Below the pieces are notes generated by a model, which was given only the letters and a program-made list of their open reading frames with translations, was not told the DNA's origin and did not search any database. Below are positions 8,020 to 17,444 of a DNA stretch of 64,000 bases, piece after piece. Each line of letters begins with the position of its first letter. Positions within the stretch are counted from its first letter, which is position 1. This DNA is from Flavobacterium alvei. Lineage in GTDB: Bacteria; Bacteroidota; Bacteroidia; Flavobacteriales; Flavobacteriaceae. Location: positions 1 to 64,000 of the forward strand of contig NZ_PQVG01000006.1 in NCBI RefSeq assembly GCF_002920895.1, written 5' to 3'. Position numbers and translations under genes: made by a program.

Positions 8020-10113
8020 ATGAATAAAGCGATATACATCGCAACAAGCGAAGAAAATAGTGGTAAATCTATTGTTACTTTGGGTTTAATGAGCATGCTT
8101 ATTGGCAGGACTGCCAAAGTGGGTTATTTTAGACCAATAGTCGAAGATTTTGAAGAAGGCGAATTAGATAATCATATCGATACAGTAATCAACCATTTTG
8201 GGTTGGATATTTCTTTTCACGATGCCTATGCTATCAAGAAAAGTAAATTGATTAAAAAGAAAAACAAAGGAAAACTAGGAGAGGTAATCGATTTGATTAT
8301 TGAAAAATACAAACAACTAGAAGAACAATTTGATTTTGTTTTGGTCGAAGGGACTAGTTTTATAGGTGAAGGTGCAGTTATCGAAATGGATATGAATGTA
8401 CTTATTGCTAAAAATCTTGGAATTCCAGCAATTATTGTAGGCTCAGGAGTAAACAAAACATTAGATGAATTGGTTGATGGAATGTGTCTAGCCTATGATT
8501 CATTTAAGCAAAAAGATGTTGAAGTTTTGGCCGTTATTGGTAATAAAGTAGAGTCACAAAACATAGAATTGGTTACCTCTGGTTTGAAGAAAAATTTACC
8601 AGACGGAGTTTTGATCAATGCTATTCCGATGATTCCGAGTTTAAAGAACACCACAATTCAAGAAATTGTAAAAGCTTTAGATGCTAAAGTATTGTTTGGA
8701 GAGTCTTATTTGAACAATCAAATTTCTAGTTTTAGCGTAGGAGCGATGCAATTAAGAAATTATTTAAATCATCTAAAAGAAGACGGATTAGTAATTACTC
8801 CGGGTGATAGAGCCGATATTATTTTGGGTGCTTTACAAGCTAATGAATCTAAAAATTATCCTTCGATTTCTGGAATCGTTTTGACGGGGAATATTATTCC
8901 AGAAGACACGATTCTTAAATTAATTGAAGGTCTTTCGCCAGTTGTACCAGTTATTGCAGTAAAAGAAGGTACTTATGTGATTTCTAATAAAATAGGGGAT
9001 ATCAAACCTAAAATTTATGCCAACAACAAACAAAAAATTCAAATATCGATAGATACCTTCGAAAAATATGTGGATTTAGATAGTTTGACTGAGAAATTCA
9101 TCAAGTTTGAAGTAGAAGGAATGACTCCAAAGATGTTCCAATACAACTTAGTAAAAAGAGCCAAACAACATCGCAAACATATTGTTTTACCGGAAGGAAA
9201 CGACGATAGAATCCTTATTGCAGCAGCCCGACTGTACTTGATGGATGTGGTCGATATTACTATCTTAGGAAACACTAAACAAATTATCAGCAAATCGGCC
9301 GAATTAGGTTTAGATATCGATTTTACTAAAGTGAACCTAATCAATCCTAGAAAAGATAACAATTATGATGATTATGTGAATACCTATTATGAGCTGAGAA
9401 AAGAAAAGAAAATGACTTTGGAAATTGCCAAAGATTTAATGGAAGACGGTTCATATTTTGGCACAATGATGGTTTATAAAGGTCATGCAGACGGAATGGT
9501 TTCGGGTGCGGCTCATACCACCCAACATACTATTTTGCCAGCTTTGCAATTCATCAAAACAAAACCTAATTCTTCAGTAGTTTCGTCCATATTCTTTATG
9601 TGTTTAGAAGATAGAGTTTCTATCTTTGGAGATTGTGCGATTAATCCAAACCCAACAGCCGAACAATTAGCAGAAATTGCAATTTCATCGGCCGATTCAA
9701 GTTTGGCATTCGGAATCGAACCAAAAGTAGCTATGCTATCGTATTCATCAGGTTCATCAGGAAAAGGTAATGAAGTTGATAAAGTTAGAGAAGCTACTGA
9801 AATCGTTAAAAGCAAACGCCCTGATTTGAAAATTGAAGGTCCAATTCAGTATGATGCAGCCGTTGATTTAGAAGTTGGACAAAGCAAAATGCCAAATTCT
9901 GAAGTAGCAGGACATGCTAGTGTATTGGTTTTCCCTGATTTAAATACAGGAAATAACACATACAAAGCCGTTCAAAGAGAAACAGGAGCTTTGGCAATTG
10001 GTCCAATGTTACAAGGATTAAACAAACCTGTAAACGATTTGAGTCGTGGTTGTACCGTTGACGATATTATCAATACAGTAGTTATTACTGCAATTCAAGC
10101 TCAAGGTTTGTAA
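8020..10113 (+). CDS. pta: Phosphate acetyltransferase, long form
   Basis: A 697-residue enzyme converting acetyl-CoA and phosphate to acetyl phosphate and CoA. It has three domains: an N-terminal P-loop domain of the BioD-like kind (ATSEENSGKSIVTLGL, residues 8-23), a central DRTGG domain (about 215-320), and the catalytic PTA domain (about 370-697). The last contains VLPEGNDDRIL, GMVSGAAHTT and SYSSGSSGKG. The long form is usual in Bacteroidota and enterobacteria. It is followed by ackA after 119 bases on the same strand, giving the standard acetate overflow and acetate-activation pathway. Confidence 0.97.
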   Translation: MNKAIYIATSEENSGKSIVTLGLMSMLIGRTAKVGYFRPIVEDFEEGELDNHIDTVINHFGLDISFHDAYAIKKSKLIKKKNKGKLGEVIDLIIEKYKQLEEQFDFVLVEGTSFIGEGAVIEMDMNVLIAKNLGIPAIIVGSGVNKTLDELVDGMCLAYDSFKQKDVEVLAVIGNKVESQNIELVTSGLKKNLPDGVLINAIPMIPSLKNTTIQEIVKALDAKVLFGESYLNNQISSFSVGAMQLRNYLNHLKEDGLVITPGDRADIILGALQANESKNYPSISGIVLTGNIIPEDTILKLIEGLSPVVPVIAVKEGTYVISNKIGDIKPKIYANNKQKIQISIDTFEKYVDLDSLTEKFIKFEVEGMTPKMFQYNLVKRAKQHRKHIVLPEGNDDRILIAAARLYLMDVVDITILGNTKQIISKSAELGLDIDFTKVNLINPRKDNNYDDYVNTYYELRKEKKMTLEIAKDLMEDGSYFGTMMVYKGHADGMVSGAAHTTQHTILPALQFIKTKPNSSVVSSIFFMCLEDRVSIFGDCAINPNPTAEQLAEIAISSADSSLAFGIEPKVAMLSYSSGSSGKGNEVDKVREATEIVKSKRPDLKIEGPIQYDAAVDLEVGQSKMPNSEVAGHASVLVFPDLNTGNNTYKAVQRETGALAIGPMLQGLNKPVNDLSRGCTVDDIINTVVITAIQAQGL

Positions 10114-10232
10114 AACAATTGAATTGGTTTATTGTGTAATCGATTAAACGGTTTAACAATTTTTGCAGTAAAGGAAAATAATTATAAAATAAATCTCCAA
10201 ATCTCTTTGAGCTGAGGAAAAAATCAAAAAAA

Positions 10233-11414
10233 ATGAAAATAGTAATTATAAATTCAGGAAGTTCATCCATTAAATACCAATTAATCGAAATGCCTTCAAA
10301 AGAAATCATTTGTTCAGGAATGATTGACAGAATAGGCTTGGAGACTTCAAATTTAAGTTATGTTACCAAAACAGATAAAATCGAAAAGACAATTCCAATT
10401 CCTAATCATAAAAAAGGATTAAAAAAAATTGCTGCTTTATTGATGGATGAAAAAGTTGGGGTGATAAAAAGCACTAATGAAATTTATGCAGTAGGGCATC
10501 GTGTGGTTCACGGAGGAAGTGATTTCTCGAATACAACCATTATTGATGCGGAAGTAAAAGATAGAATTAAACAACTTTTTGAATTGGCTCCTTTGCACAA
10601 TCCAGCCAATTTTGAAGGAATAGTAGTTGCCGAAGAGATTTTTGAATCGGCTAAACAAGTTGCGGTTTTTGATACAGCATTTCATCAAACACTTCCTGTA
10701 GAAGCTTATAAATATGCTATTCCCAATTTTCTTTTAACAGAAAACAAAATTCGTGTTTACGGTTTTCACGGAACTAGCCACAAATATGTTTCTGAACAAG
10801 CAAAAGCTTATTTAGAGAAATCTTCTAAAATAATCACCATACATCTTGGAAATGGGTGTAGTATGGCTGCCATAAAAGATGGAAAAAGTATTGATACAAC
10901 CTTAGGTTTTGGACCAATGAATGGTTTGATTATGGGAACTCGAAGTGGGGATGTAGATCAGTCAGCTATTTTTTATATGGTGAATTCATTGGGTTATACA
11001 GTTAATGAAGTTAGCACGATGCTCAACAAACAAAGCGGAATGTTGGGTTTAACAGGTTTTAGCGATTTGAGAGATATTGAGTCTAATGCAGCACAAGGAA
11101 ACAAAGAATGTCAATTGGCATTAGATATGAATGCCTACCGAATCAGGAAATATATTGGTTCTTATGTTGCAGCCTTAGGAGGTTTAGATGCCATTATTTT
11201 TACTGCTGGAATTGGTGAGAATTCGTCTTTCATTCGAAAATTAGTTTGTACTGATATGGAGTTTTTCGGAATTGAATTAGATAACGGAAAAAATGAAATT
11301 CGTTCAAAAGAAATTAGAGAAATCAATTTACCACAATCCAAAGCTAAAATTTTAGTGATTCCAACCAATGAAGAAATAGAAATTGCCAATCAAGTATTTG
11401 AATTGCTATCGTAA
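10233..11414 (+). CDS. ackA: Acetate kinase
   Basis: A 393-residue enzyme interconverting acetyl phosphate plus ADP and acetate plus ATP. Diagnostic motifs are the N-terminal phosphate-binding VIINSGSSSIKYQL, GHRVVHGG, VFDTAFHQTLP (with the catalytic-site histidine), GFHGTSHKYVS, HLGNGCSMAAI and FTAGIGENSS. Length matches the family. It lies 119 bases downstream of pta, likely co-transcribed. No hairpin with a T-run was found immediately after the stop. Confidence 0.98.
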   Translation: MKIVIINSGSSSIKYQLIEMPSKEIICSGMIDRIGLETSNLSYVTKTDKIEKTIPIPNHKKGLKKIAALLMDEKVGVIKSTNEIYAVGHRVVHGGSDFSNTTIIDAEVKDRIKQLFELAPLHNPANFEGIVVAEEIFESAKQVAVFDTAFHQTLPVEAYKYAIPNFLLTENKIRVYGFHGTSHKYVSEQAKAYLEKSSKIITIHLGNGCSMAAIKDGKSIDTTLGFGPMNGLIMGTRSGDVDQSAIFYMVNSLGYTVNEVSTMLNKQSGMLGLTGFSDLRDIESNAAQGNKECQLALDMNAYRIRKYIGSYVAALGGLDAIIFTAGIGENSSFIRKLVCTDMEFFGIELDNGKNEIRSKEIREINLPQSKAKILVIPTNEEIEIANQVFELLS

Positions 11415-11495
11415 TCAACGAGTCAACCTGAATTTCATTAAAGGCGTTTGAAAAGGAATAAATAAGTGTAATAAATAAAATAGTATCAATTTTTA

Positions 11496-11526
11496 TTGCT
11501 AAGAAAAAATATTAAACATACATTTG
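11496..11526 (+). promoter_or_regulatory. Bacteroidota-type promoter, TTG-N20-TACATTTG
   Basis: TTG at 11496 and TACATTTG at 11519-11526, separated by 20 bases, fit the -33/-7 consensus well. Transcription would begin near 11533, 20 bases before the ATG at 11553. This is why the longer frame starting with TTG at 11496 is rejected as the true start. Confidence 0.7.
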
Positions 11527-11552
11527 TCGCTACATTCAAAATTCCGGAAAAC

Positions 11553-11723
11553 ATGTTTGAATTTCAACAGTATTTAGGCTTTTTACTTTTCTTAACCGTT
11601 CTTACTATAGGATTTTGGTTAATGTTTTTCTTGGTTGGTTTCGTATCCTATTGGGTAGGAGGAGCAACTTGGGAAGCTTACAAAGAAAAAAAAGCAAAAA
11701 AAGAAGCAGAACAATCTGTTTAA
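11553..11723 (+). CDS. Small single-pass membrane protein
   Basis: A 56-residue protein: MFEFQQYLGF, a hydrophobic stretch (about residues 8-34), then a basic tail with EKKAKKEAEQ. An ATG at 11553 sits about 20 bases after a consensus promoter. A frame extending upstream to a TTG would run through the promoter itself, so the shorter form is preferred. A strong terminator follows 18 bases after the stop, making this a monocistronic unit. Function unknown. It could be a small stress or membrane-complex subunit, but nothing in the sequence decides this. Confidence 0.65.
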   Translation: MFEFQQYLGFLLFLTVLTIGFWLMFFLVGFVSYWVGGATWEAYKEKKAKKEAEQSV

Positions 11724-11740
11724 GATTGTTGCTAAATAAA

Positions 11741-11770
11741 AAAAGGACTCATTTCTGAGTCCTTTTTTTT
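11741..11770. terminator. Bidirectional terminator
   Basis: AAAAGGACTCA / TGAGTCCTTTT stem with flanking A's and T's, between the convergent small membrane protein gene and the sugar transporter gene. Confidence 0.9.
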
Positions 11771-11789
11771 GTTAAGATGTTTTTGGATA

Positions 11790-13226
11790 TTAATGACCTC
11801 CACTGATTTTTTTATCAAAATCTATTCCTTGAGCTCTCAGAATTCCGCTTACTTTCCAAGCATAAAACGCCAAATAAGCAAAACATAAAACGCCAACTAT
11901 ATAACTGTTTTGAATTCCGATACTATCAGACACAAATCCTTGGGTCCAACTTATAATTCCACCACCCATTATCATCATAATCAAGAAACTACTTCCTTGG
12001 CTGGTGTGTTTTCCTAGTCCACTAACGGCCAAAGTAAAAATACATGGCCAAAGCGTGCTACAAAATAAACCAACACTAGTAAAAGCATAAACACTAATCA
12101 TTCCTGAAGTAGCCATTCCTGTAAATAATGCAATAGCACCTAATACGGAAAAAATAAGTAACATTCTAGCCGGATTCCCTTTACTAGCCATATCGGCAGC
12201 AATTAAAACTAAAATGATTAATCCATAAACATAGAAAGGTGTTAAATCGTGTTTTGCAATGGCATTTACGATTAAGAAAACTCCAAACGCCAAATAAGGT
12301 GCTACGAAACGTAATATTTTTTGAATAGACATGTCGTCAGTAAAAGCTTCAACAGCTCCTGTCCAACGACCAATCATTAAACTTGCCCAATACAATGAAA
12401 CATATGGGGCAATATCACCAATGGCAAATCCTAATTTAGATTCCATATAGGCTGGTAAATTGGCTGCAGTTGCAACTTCAACACCAACATATAAAAAGAT
12501 AGCTAACATTCCCATTAACAATTGTGGGTATTGCAAAGCGGTAGTTTTTGTAGAAGTAGCTTCCTCAGTAGTTTCTACAATGGTTTCAGGATGTTCAGGT
12601 AAGGATGAAAATTTCAATAAAACGGCTACAATTATAAAGGCTAAACCTAAAATCAAATAAGGGATTTTTACACTTTCAATACTCATATCTGTGTTTCCTG
12701 ATGCGGCAGCTCCAAAAATGGCAAAACTTACAATAAGTGGCCCAATGGTTGTTCCAAAATTATTGATTCCTCCCGCTAATGTCAAACGTTGTGAACCCGT
12801 TTTTATTGGTCCTAAAGCAATGGCTAATGGATTGGCAACAGTCTGTTGCAATGAAAATCCTAAACCCACGGTAAATAAACCAGCCAACATTAAAGGATAT
12901 GAACCCGTATTGGCCGCGGGATAAAATAATAATGTTCCTAAAGCCGAAATTACCAATCCCAATGCTAGTCCATTTTTATACCCAATTTTATTAACTAAAT
13001 CTTTTCCTAATGCTAAAGAAACTCCCATGTATATTAAAGAACCTACAGTGTATGAGATGTAGAAAGCGATAGATACAAACTGGCTTTGACCTTGTGTTAA
13101 ATCAAATGCTTTTTTAAATACTGGGATTAAAATATCGTTACTCGCTGCAACAAATCCCCAAAAAAAGAATACGGTTACAAGGGGAATAAATTGCCCCCAT
13201 TTGGTTTGTGAATTTTCTGAATTCAT
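11790..13226 (-). CDS. MFS sugar transporter, FucP/GluP type
   Basis: A 478-residue major facilitator with about 12 membrane helices. It resembles the FHS (fucose-galactose-glucose:H+ symporter) family: the N-terminal FFFWGFVAASNDILIPVFKK and the FSLQQTVANPLAIALGP region (helix 4) are typical of L-fucose, glucose/galactose and N-acetylglucosamine permeases in Bacteroidota. A loop of about 35 residues near position 215 divides the halves. The substrate cannot be assigned from sequence. It stands alone, without sugar kinases or hydrolases nearby, upstream of a divergent 494-base gap. Confidence 0.85.
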   Translation of the reverse strand: MNSENSQTKWGQFIPLVTVFFFWGFVAASNDILIPVFKKAFDLTQGQSQFVSIAFYISYTVGSLIYMGVSLALGKDLVNKIGYKNGLALGLVISALGTLLFYPAANTGSYPLMLAGLFTVGLGFSLQQTVANPLAIALGPIKTGSQRLTLAGGINNFGTTIGPLIVSFAIFGAAASGNTDMSIESVKIPYLILGLAFIIVAVLLKFSSLPEHPETIVETTEEATSTKTTALQYPQLLMGMLAIFLYVGVEVATAANLPAYMESKLGFAIGDIAPYVSLYWASLMIGRWTGAVEAFTDDMSIQKILRFVAPYLAFGVFLIVNAIAKHDLTPFYVYGLIILVLIAADMASKGNPARMLLIFSVLGAIALFTGMATSGMISVYAFTSVGLFCSTLWPCIFTLAVSGLGKHTSQGSSFLIMMIMGGGIISWTQGFVSDSIGIQNSYIVGVLCFAYLAFYAWKVSGILRAQGIDFDKKISGGH

Positions 13227-13720
13227 AATTTAAAAATGGTTATTAGATTAGTGTAAATTACTGTAAATATAAACTGAATAGAAACAAATAAAAAACATTT
13301 TAGCTCAAATGTTATGGAAATTATACCAACAACACGATTTGTTCAACCAACTGTATTTTTGAAAAATAATAATACAAAGAGTTCACTTGATTAAGAGGTA
13401 AAAATACAGTAATTATTTATAATCTAAAATGGACGTATCATTCAAAATAATGGACATATTAGCTTTTTTGATAACATGTATATGATTCTGGAACTATTTT
13501 TTTTATACAAATGATACTATTATGAAATGGATTAGTTTTAAATCAAATGTATTAAGCAAATCAAGTGTTAAAATTAAGTGCCTACATTTTTTTAATCAGA
13601 AATTTTTATAGCCGTTTAGAGTGAGTGATGAAAAATGAAATAATTCAATTTGTTCATTATTTTGGATTTTAAATGGCACATTTTTTTGTACTTTTGCACA
13701 AAATTTTATAAAAACAACTT
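13227..13720. other. Divergent intergenic region between transporter and ABC-F genes
   Basis: A 494-base AT-rich gap with no convincing gene. It contains a 10-bp inverted repeat (CTGTATTTTT at 13351-13360 and its complement at 13400-13409), which could be a regulator site for the transporter, and the ABC-F promoter near 13689. Nothing else was recognised. Confidence 0.5.
13689..13696 (+). promoter_or_regulatory. Candidate -7 element (TACTTTTG) of the ABC-F gene
   Basis: TACTTTTG fits TAnnTTTG and lies 25 bases before the ATG. A TTTG at 13661-13664 is a possible -33 element at slightly long spacing (24 bases). Confidence 0.5.
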
Positions 13721-15337
13721 ATGTTATCTATCAATAATTTATCGGTTCAGTTTGGCAAAAGAATCTTATTCGACGAAGTAAATACGGTTTTTACTCACGG
13801 AAATGTTTACGGAGTTATTGGCGCAAACGGAGCTGGAAAATCTACATTTCTAAAAATTATTTCAGGCGAAATGGATCCTACTTCAGGAAATGTTCACCTA
13901 GAACCTGGAAAACGGATGTCGGTTTTAAATCAAAATCACAATATGTTTGATGAACATACGGTTCTTGAAACGGTAATGATGGGGAATAAGGTTTTGCATA
14001 AAATTAAAACCGAAATGGACGCACTGTATATGGATTATACAGATGAAAATGCCGATAGAATAGGAGAGTTGCAAGTGCAATTTGAAGAAATGAATGGATG
14101 GAACGCTGATTCTGATGCCGCTTCAATGCTTTCAAACCTTGGAATCACAGAAGAAAATCATTATACTTTAATGGCTGATTTGGAAGGAAAAATAAAAGTA
14201 AGAGTGCTTTTGGCTCAAGCCTTATTTGGAAATCCAGATTTGCTTATTATGGATGAGCCTACCAATGATTTGGATTTTGAAACCATTGCTTGGCTAGAAA
14301 ATTTCTTGGCCAATTATGAAAATACGGTAATCGTTGTGTCTCACGACCGTCACTTTTTGGATGCGGTTTGTACTCATATTTCGGATATAGATTTTGGAAA
14401 AATTAATCATTATTCAGGGAACTATACTTTTTGGTATGAATCCAGTCAATTAGCAGCTAAACAAAGGGCTCAACAAAACAAAAAAGCCGAAGAAAAGAAA
14501 CAAGAATTAGAAGAATTTATTCGTCGTTTTTCTGCGAATGTGGCCAAATCCAAACAAGCGACTTCTCGTAAAAAAATGATTTCTAAATTGAATATTTCAG
14601 AAATTAGACCGTCAAGTCGTCGTTATCCAGCTATTATTTTTGACCAAGAACGCGAAGCGGGAGATCAAATTTTGAATGTACAAAACCTAAGCGCTTCGGT
14701 TGATGGGGAAGTTCTTTTTAAAGGTGTCGATTTGAATATGGCCAAAGGCGATAAAATTGTACTTTTTTCGAAAGATTCTCGTGCTACAACCGCTTTTTAT
14801 GAAATTTTGAACGACAAACAGAAAGCCGATACAGGGATATTTGATTGGGGAGTGACTACAACTCAAGCCTATTTGCCTGCAGAAAACCATTCTTTCTTTG
14901 AAAGTGATGATTCATTGGTAGATTGGTTGCGTCAATGGGTGAAAACTGAAGAAGAACGCGATGAAGTGAATATTAGAAGCTTCTTGGGGAAAATGATTTT
15001 CTCTGGAGAAGAAGCCTTGAAAACTTGTAGAGTTTTATCTGGAGGCGAAAAAGTGCGTTGTATGTTGTCTAGAATGATGATGCAGCGTGCCAATGTTTTA
15101 ATGTTGGACGAACCTACAAATCACTTAGATTTAGAGTCGATTACAGCATTCAATAACTCTTTGAAAAACTTTAAAGGCTCAGTAATTTTTACCACTCATG
15201 ACCACGAGTTTTCTCAAACTGTTGGAAATAGAGTAGTTGAATTGACTCCAAAAGGAGCGATTGATCGCTATATGACTTTTGACGAATATTTGGATAACGA
15301 AGGCGTTCAGGAATTAAGAACTAAGATGTATTCTTAA
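13721..15337 (+). CDS. ABC-F family ATPase (translation factor type), asymmetric nucleotide-binding domains
   Basis: A 538-residue soluble protein with two ABC domains joined by a charged linker rich in Gln/Lys/Glu (about 243-290). Domain 1 has Walker A GANGAGKST (34-42) and Walker B LLIMDEPTNDLD, but its signature is degenerate (LEGKIKVRVLLAQ instead of LSGGxxxR). Domain 2 has a good signature (LSGGEKVR, about 439) and Walker B (VLMLDEPTNHLD). The place of its Walker A reads VLFSKDSRATTAFYEI, without the Gly/Lys core. ABC-F proteins act at the ribosomal E site. The overall pattern fits the YbiT-like branch. It is followed by a terminator, so it is a single-gene unit. Confidence 0.9.
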   Translation: MLSINNLSVQFGKRILFDEVNTVFTHGNVYGVIGANGAGKSTFLKIISGEMDPTSGNVHLEPGKRMSVLNQNHNMFDEHTVLETVMMGNKVLHKIKTEMDALYMDYTDENADRIGELQVQFEEMNGWNADSDAASMLSNLGITEENHYTLMADLEGKIKVRVLLAQALFGNPDLLIMDEPTNDLDFETIAWLENFLANYENTVIVVSHDRHFLDAVCTHISDIDFGKINHYSGNYTFWYESSQLAAKQRAQQNKKAEEKKQELEEFIRRFSANVAKSKQATSRKKMISKLNISEIRPSSRRYPAIIFDQEREAGDQILNVQNLSASVDGEVLFKGVDLNMAKGDKIVLFSKDSRATTAFYEILNDKQKADTGIFDWGVTTTQAYLPAENHSFFESDDSLVDWLRQWVKTEEERDEVNIRSFLGKMIFSGEEALKTCRVLSGGEKVRCMLSRMMMQRANVLMLDEPTNHLDLESITAFNNSLKNFKGSVIFTTHDHEFSQTVGNRVVELTPKGAIDRYMTFDEYLDNEGVQELRTKMYS

Positions 15338-15373
15338 AAGAGAATAGAGTATAGATAATAGAGTAAAGATTTT

Positions 15374-15400
15374 ATCCCGTTGCATACAGCGGGATTTTTT
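15374..15400 (+). terminator. Rho-independent terminator of the ABC-F gene
   Basis: ATCCCG / CGGGAT stem followed by TTTTTTG, 37 bases after the stop codon. Confidence 0.8.
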
Positions 15401-15477
15401 GTGAAAATTTTTATAAATAAACCAATTTTAAAATTTCAAAAAATAGTATATCTTTACATTTCAAACAACACTTCATT

Positions 15478-16017
15478 ATGAGTCAAAAAGTATTGCTCAC
15501 TTCAAAGGAAGTCAATATCATTCTGCATCGTTTGGCCTGTCAGTTAGTCGAAAAACATCTTGATTTTTCGGATACTATTCTAGTTGGTATTCAGCCACGT
15601 GGTACTTTTTTAGCACGGCGATTAAAAGATATGTTGGAAAAGGAATACAATATTTCAAAAATTGCTTTGGGCTATTTGGACATCACTTTTTTTAGAGATG
15701 ATTTCCGCAGAACCAACAAACCATTGGAAGCCAACAAAACTCAAATCGATTTTATTGTCGAAAATAAAAAAGTCGTTTTCATTGACGATGTTTTATATAC
15801 AGGTCGAAGTATTAGGTCGGCATTGACTGCTATTCAGTCTTTTGGAAGGCCATCTGAAATTGAATTATTGACGCTAATCGACCGTCGTTTTAGTCGCCAT
15901 TTGCCTATTCAACCCGATTATCGTGGTCGTCAGGTAGATGCTATCAATGACGAAAGAGTGTTAGTGTGTTGGAAAGAACAAGACGGCGAAGATGCTGTTT
16001 ATTTAATTAATAAATAA
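15478..16017 (+). CDS. pyrR: PyrR, pyrimidine regulator / uracil phosphoribosyltransferase
   Basis: A 179-residue type I phosphoribosyltransferase. It carries the PRPP-binding motif VVFIDDVLYTGRSIRSAL (about 100-117) and the PyrR-like LVGIQPRGTFLARRL and LIDRRFSRHLPIQPDYRGR segments. In other bacteria PyrR binds pyr mRNA to cause attenuation and also forms UMP from uracil. It is directly followed by pyrB (6 bases between genes), giving a pyrimidine operon. I see no obvious attenuator hairpin in the short leader before pyrR, so its regulatory role here is unproven. Confidence 0.95.
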   Translation: MSQKVLLTSKEVNIILHRLACQLVEKHLDFSDTILVGIQPRGTFLARRLKDMLEKEYNISKIALGYLDITFFRDDFRRTNKPLEANKTQIDFIVENKKVVFIDDVLYTGRSIRSALTAIQSFGRPSEIELLTLIDRRFSRHLPIQPDYRGRQVDAINDERVLVCWKEQDGEDAVYLINK

Positions 16018-16023
16018 TAGAAA

Positions 16024-16950
16024 ATGAGCGAGTTAAGTGTAAATCATTTATTGGGAATTAAATATATCAATGAAAAAGATATTAACCTCATTTTTGAAAC
16101 TGCCGATCATTTTAAAGAAGTTATCAATCGTCCCATCAAAAAAGTGCCTTCACTTCGAGACATTACCATTGCCAACATCTTTTTCGAAAACAGTACCCGA
16201 ACCAAACTTTCTTTTGAATTAGCACAAAAACGGTTGTCTGCTGACGTGATTAGCTTTTCGGCAGCACAATCTTCTGTCAAAAAAGGAGAAACTCTAATTG
16301 ATACCGTAAACAACATCCTGTCGATGAAAGTAGATATGGTGGTAATGCGACACTCAAATCCTGGAGCAGCTCATTTCTTATCGCAAAATGTAAAAGCCAG
16401 TATTGTAAATGCTGGAGACGGAGCACATGAACATCCTACACAAGCTTTGCTAGATAGCTATTCCATCAGAGAAAAACTGGGCGATGTTGCAGGTAAAAAA
16501 GTGGTCATTGTCGGAGATATTTTGCATTCTAGAGTTGCTCTTTCTAATATCTACGCTTTGCAAATGCAAGGTGCCGAAGTTAGAGTTTGTGGACCAAATA
16601 CCTTGATTCCAAGGTATATTGAATCACTTGGAGTTACGGTTGAGTCTAATTTACGTAAAGCATTGGAATGGTGTGATGTAGCTAATATGCTTCGTGTTCA
16701 AAACGAAAGAATGGATGTTAACTTTTTTCCTTCTACAAGAGAATATGCTCAACAATACGGATTAGACAAAACCTTGCTAGATTCACTGGATAAAGAAATC
16801 TTAATTATGCATCCTGGCCCCATCAACCGTGGTGTGGAAATTACCTCAGATGTTGCCGATTCTAAACAATCCATCATACTGAATCAAGTAGAAAATGGTG
16901 TTGCCATTCGAATGGCTGTAATTTATTTATTGGCTTCAAAAATTCAATAA
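16024..16950 (+). CDS. pyrB: Aspartate carbamoyltransferase catalytic subunit
   Basis: A 308-residue enzyme joining carbamoyl phosphate and L-aspartate, the committed step of pyrimidine synthesis. The carbamoyl phosphate site FENSTRTKLSFELA lies at about 57-70, HEHPTQALLDSYS at about 137-149, and IMHPGPINRGVEI is near the C-terminus. Length is typical for the catalytic chain, and no pyrI follows. It starts 6 bases after pyrR and is almost certainly co-transcribed with it. A T-run follows the stop but without a clear stem-loop. Confidence 0.97.
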   Translation: MSELSVNHLLGIKYINEKDINLIFETADHFKEVINRPIKKVPSLRDITIANIFFENSTRTKLSFELAQKRLSADVISFSAAQSSVKKGETLIDTVNNILSMKVDMVVMRHSNPGAAHFLSQNVKASIVNAGDGAHEHPTQALLDSYSIREKLGDVAGKKVVIVGDILHSRVALSNIYALQMQGAEVRVCGPNTLIPRYIESLGVTVESNLRKALEWCDVANMLRVQNERMDVNFFPSTREYAQQYGLDKTLLDSLDKEILIMHPGPINRGVEITSDVADSKQSIILNQVENGVAIRMAVIYLLASKIQ

Positions 16951-17022
16951 TTCTTTTTTTTTTTACTACCTTTCAAACAATAAATATCTTTTGTTAATTA
17001 GCAATACCCTAAATTTCAACAT

Positions 17023-17355
17023 ATGAAAGTAGAACAAAAAGGACACACGGTGACTATCAAAGATACTCAAGGTGATTTGGATTCATTTCGTTTGAAATTG
17101 ACTAACGAATATAAAACATTCCAAAAAAGCAATATTATTGTTGATATTCGAATGCATAAAACTCTTTCGATTAAAGATATTGAAAGTTTTTTGCCTCTTT
17201 CCAAAACCCATAAAAAAAACAAAAAATCATTTGTTGTAGTATCATCAGAGTTTGATTTTAATGCGATTTCTCATAAATTGGCTGTGGTTCGATCGGTTCA
17301 AGAAGCGCACGATATTATAGAAATGGAAGAAATCGAAAGAGATTTGGGCTTTTAG
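17023..17355 (+). CDS. STAS-like small protein, ribonuclease Z neighbour
   Basis: A 110-residue protein with alternating strands and helices: KGHTVTIKDT, NIIVDIRMHKTLSIKDIESF, KKSFVVVSSEFDFN, and a helix-rich acidic end, HDIIEMEEIERDLGF. The pattern resembles a STAS/anti-sigma-antagonist fold without a visible phosphorylated serine motif. It lies 72 bases after pyrB and 89 bases before rnz, all on one strand. I infer a possible partner role for rnz but have no direct evidence. Confidence 0.65.
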   Translation: MKVEQKGHTVTIKDTQGDLDSFRLKLTNEYKTFQKSNIIVDIRMHKTLSIKDIESFLPLSKTHKKNKKSFVVVSSEFDFNAISHKLAVVRSVQEAHDIIEMEEIERDLGF

Positions 17356-17444
17356 ATTTTTGAATGAAGATTAACGATTGCAGATTTTAGATTTTTTCAG
17401 CTAATTATCACTGAATACTGATTACTGCGACTGAACACTAAAAA

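Noticed and set aside
11496..11723. Longer 75-residue version of the small membrane protein starting at TTG
   Set aside because: The extra N-terminus would run through a consensus promoter; ATG 11553 is the better start.
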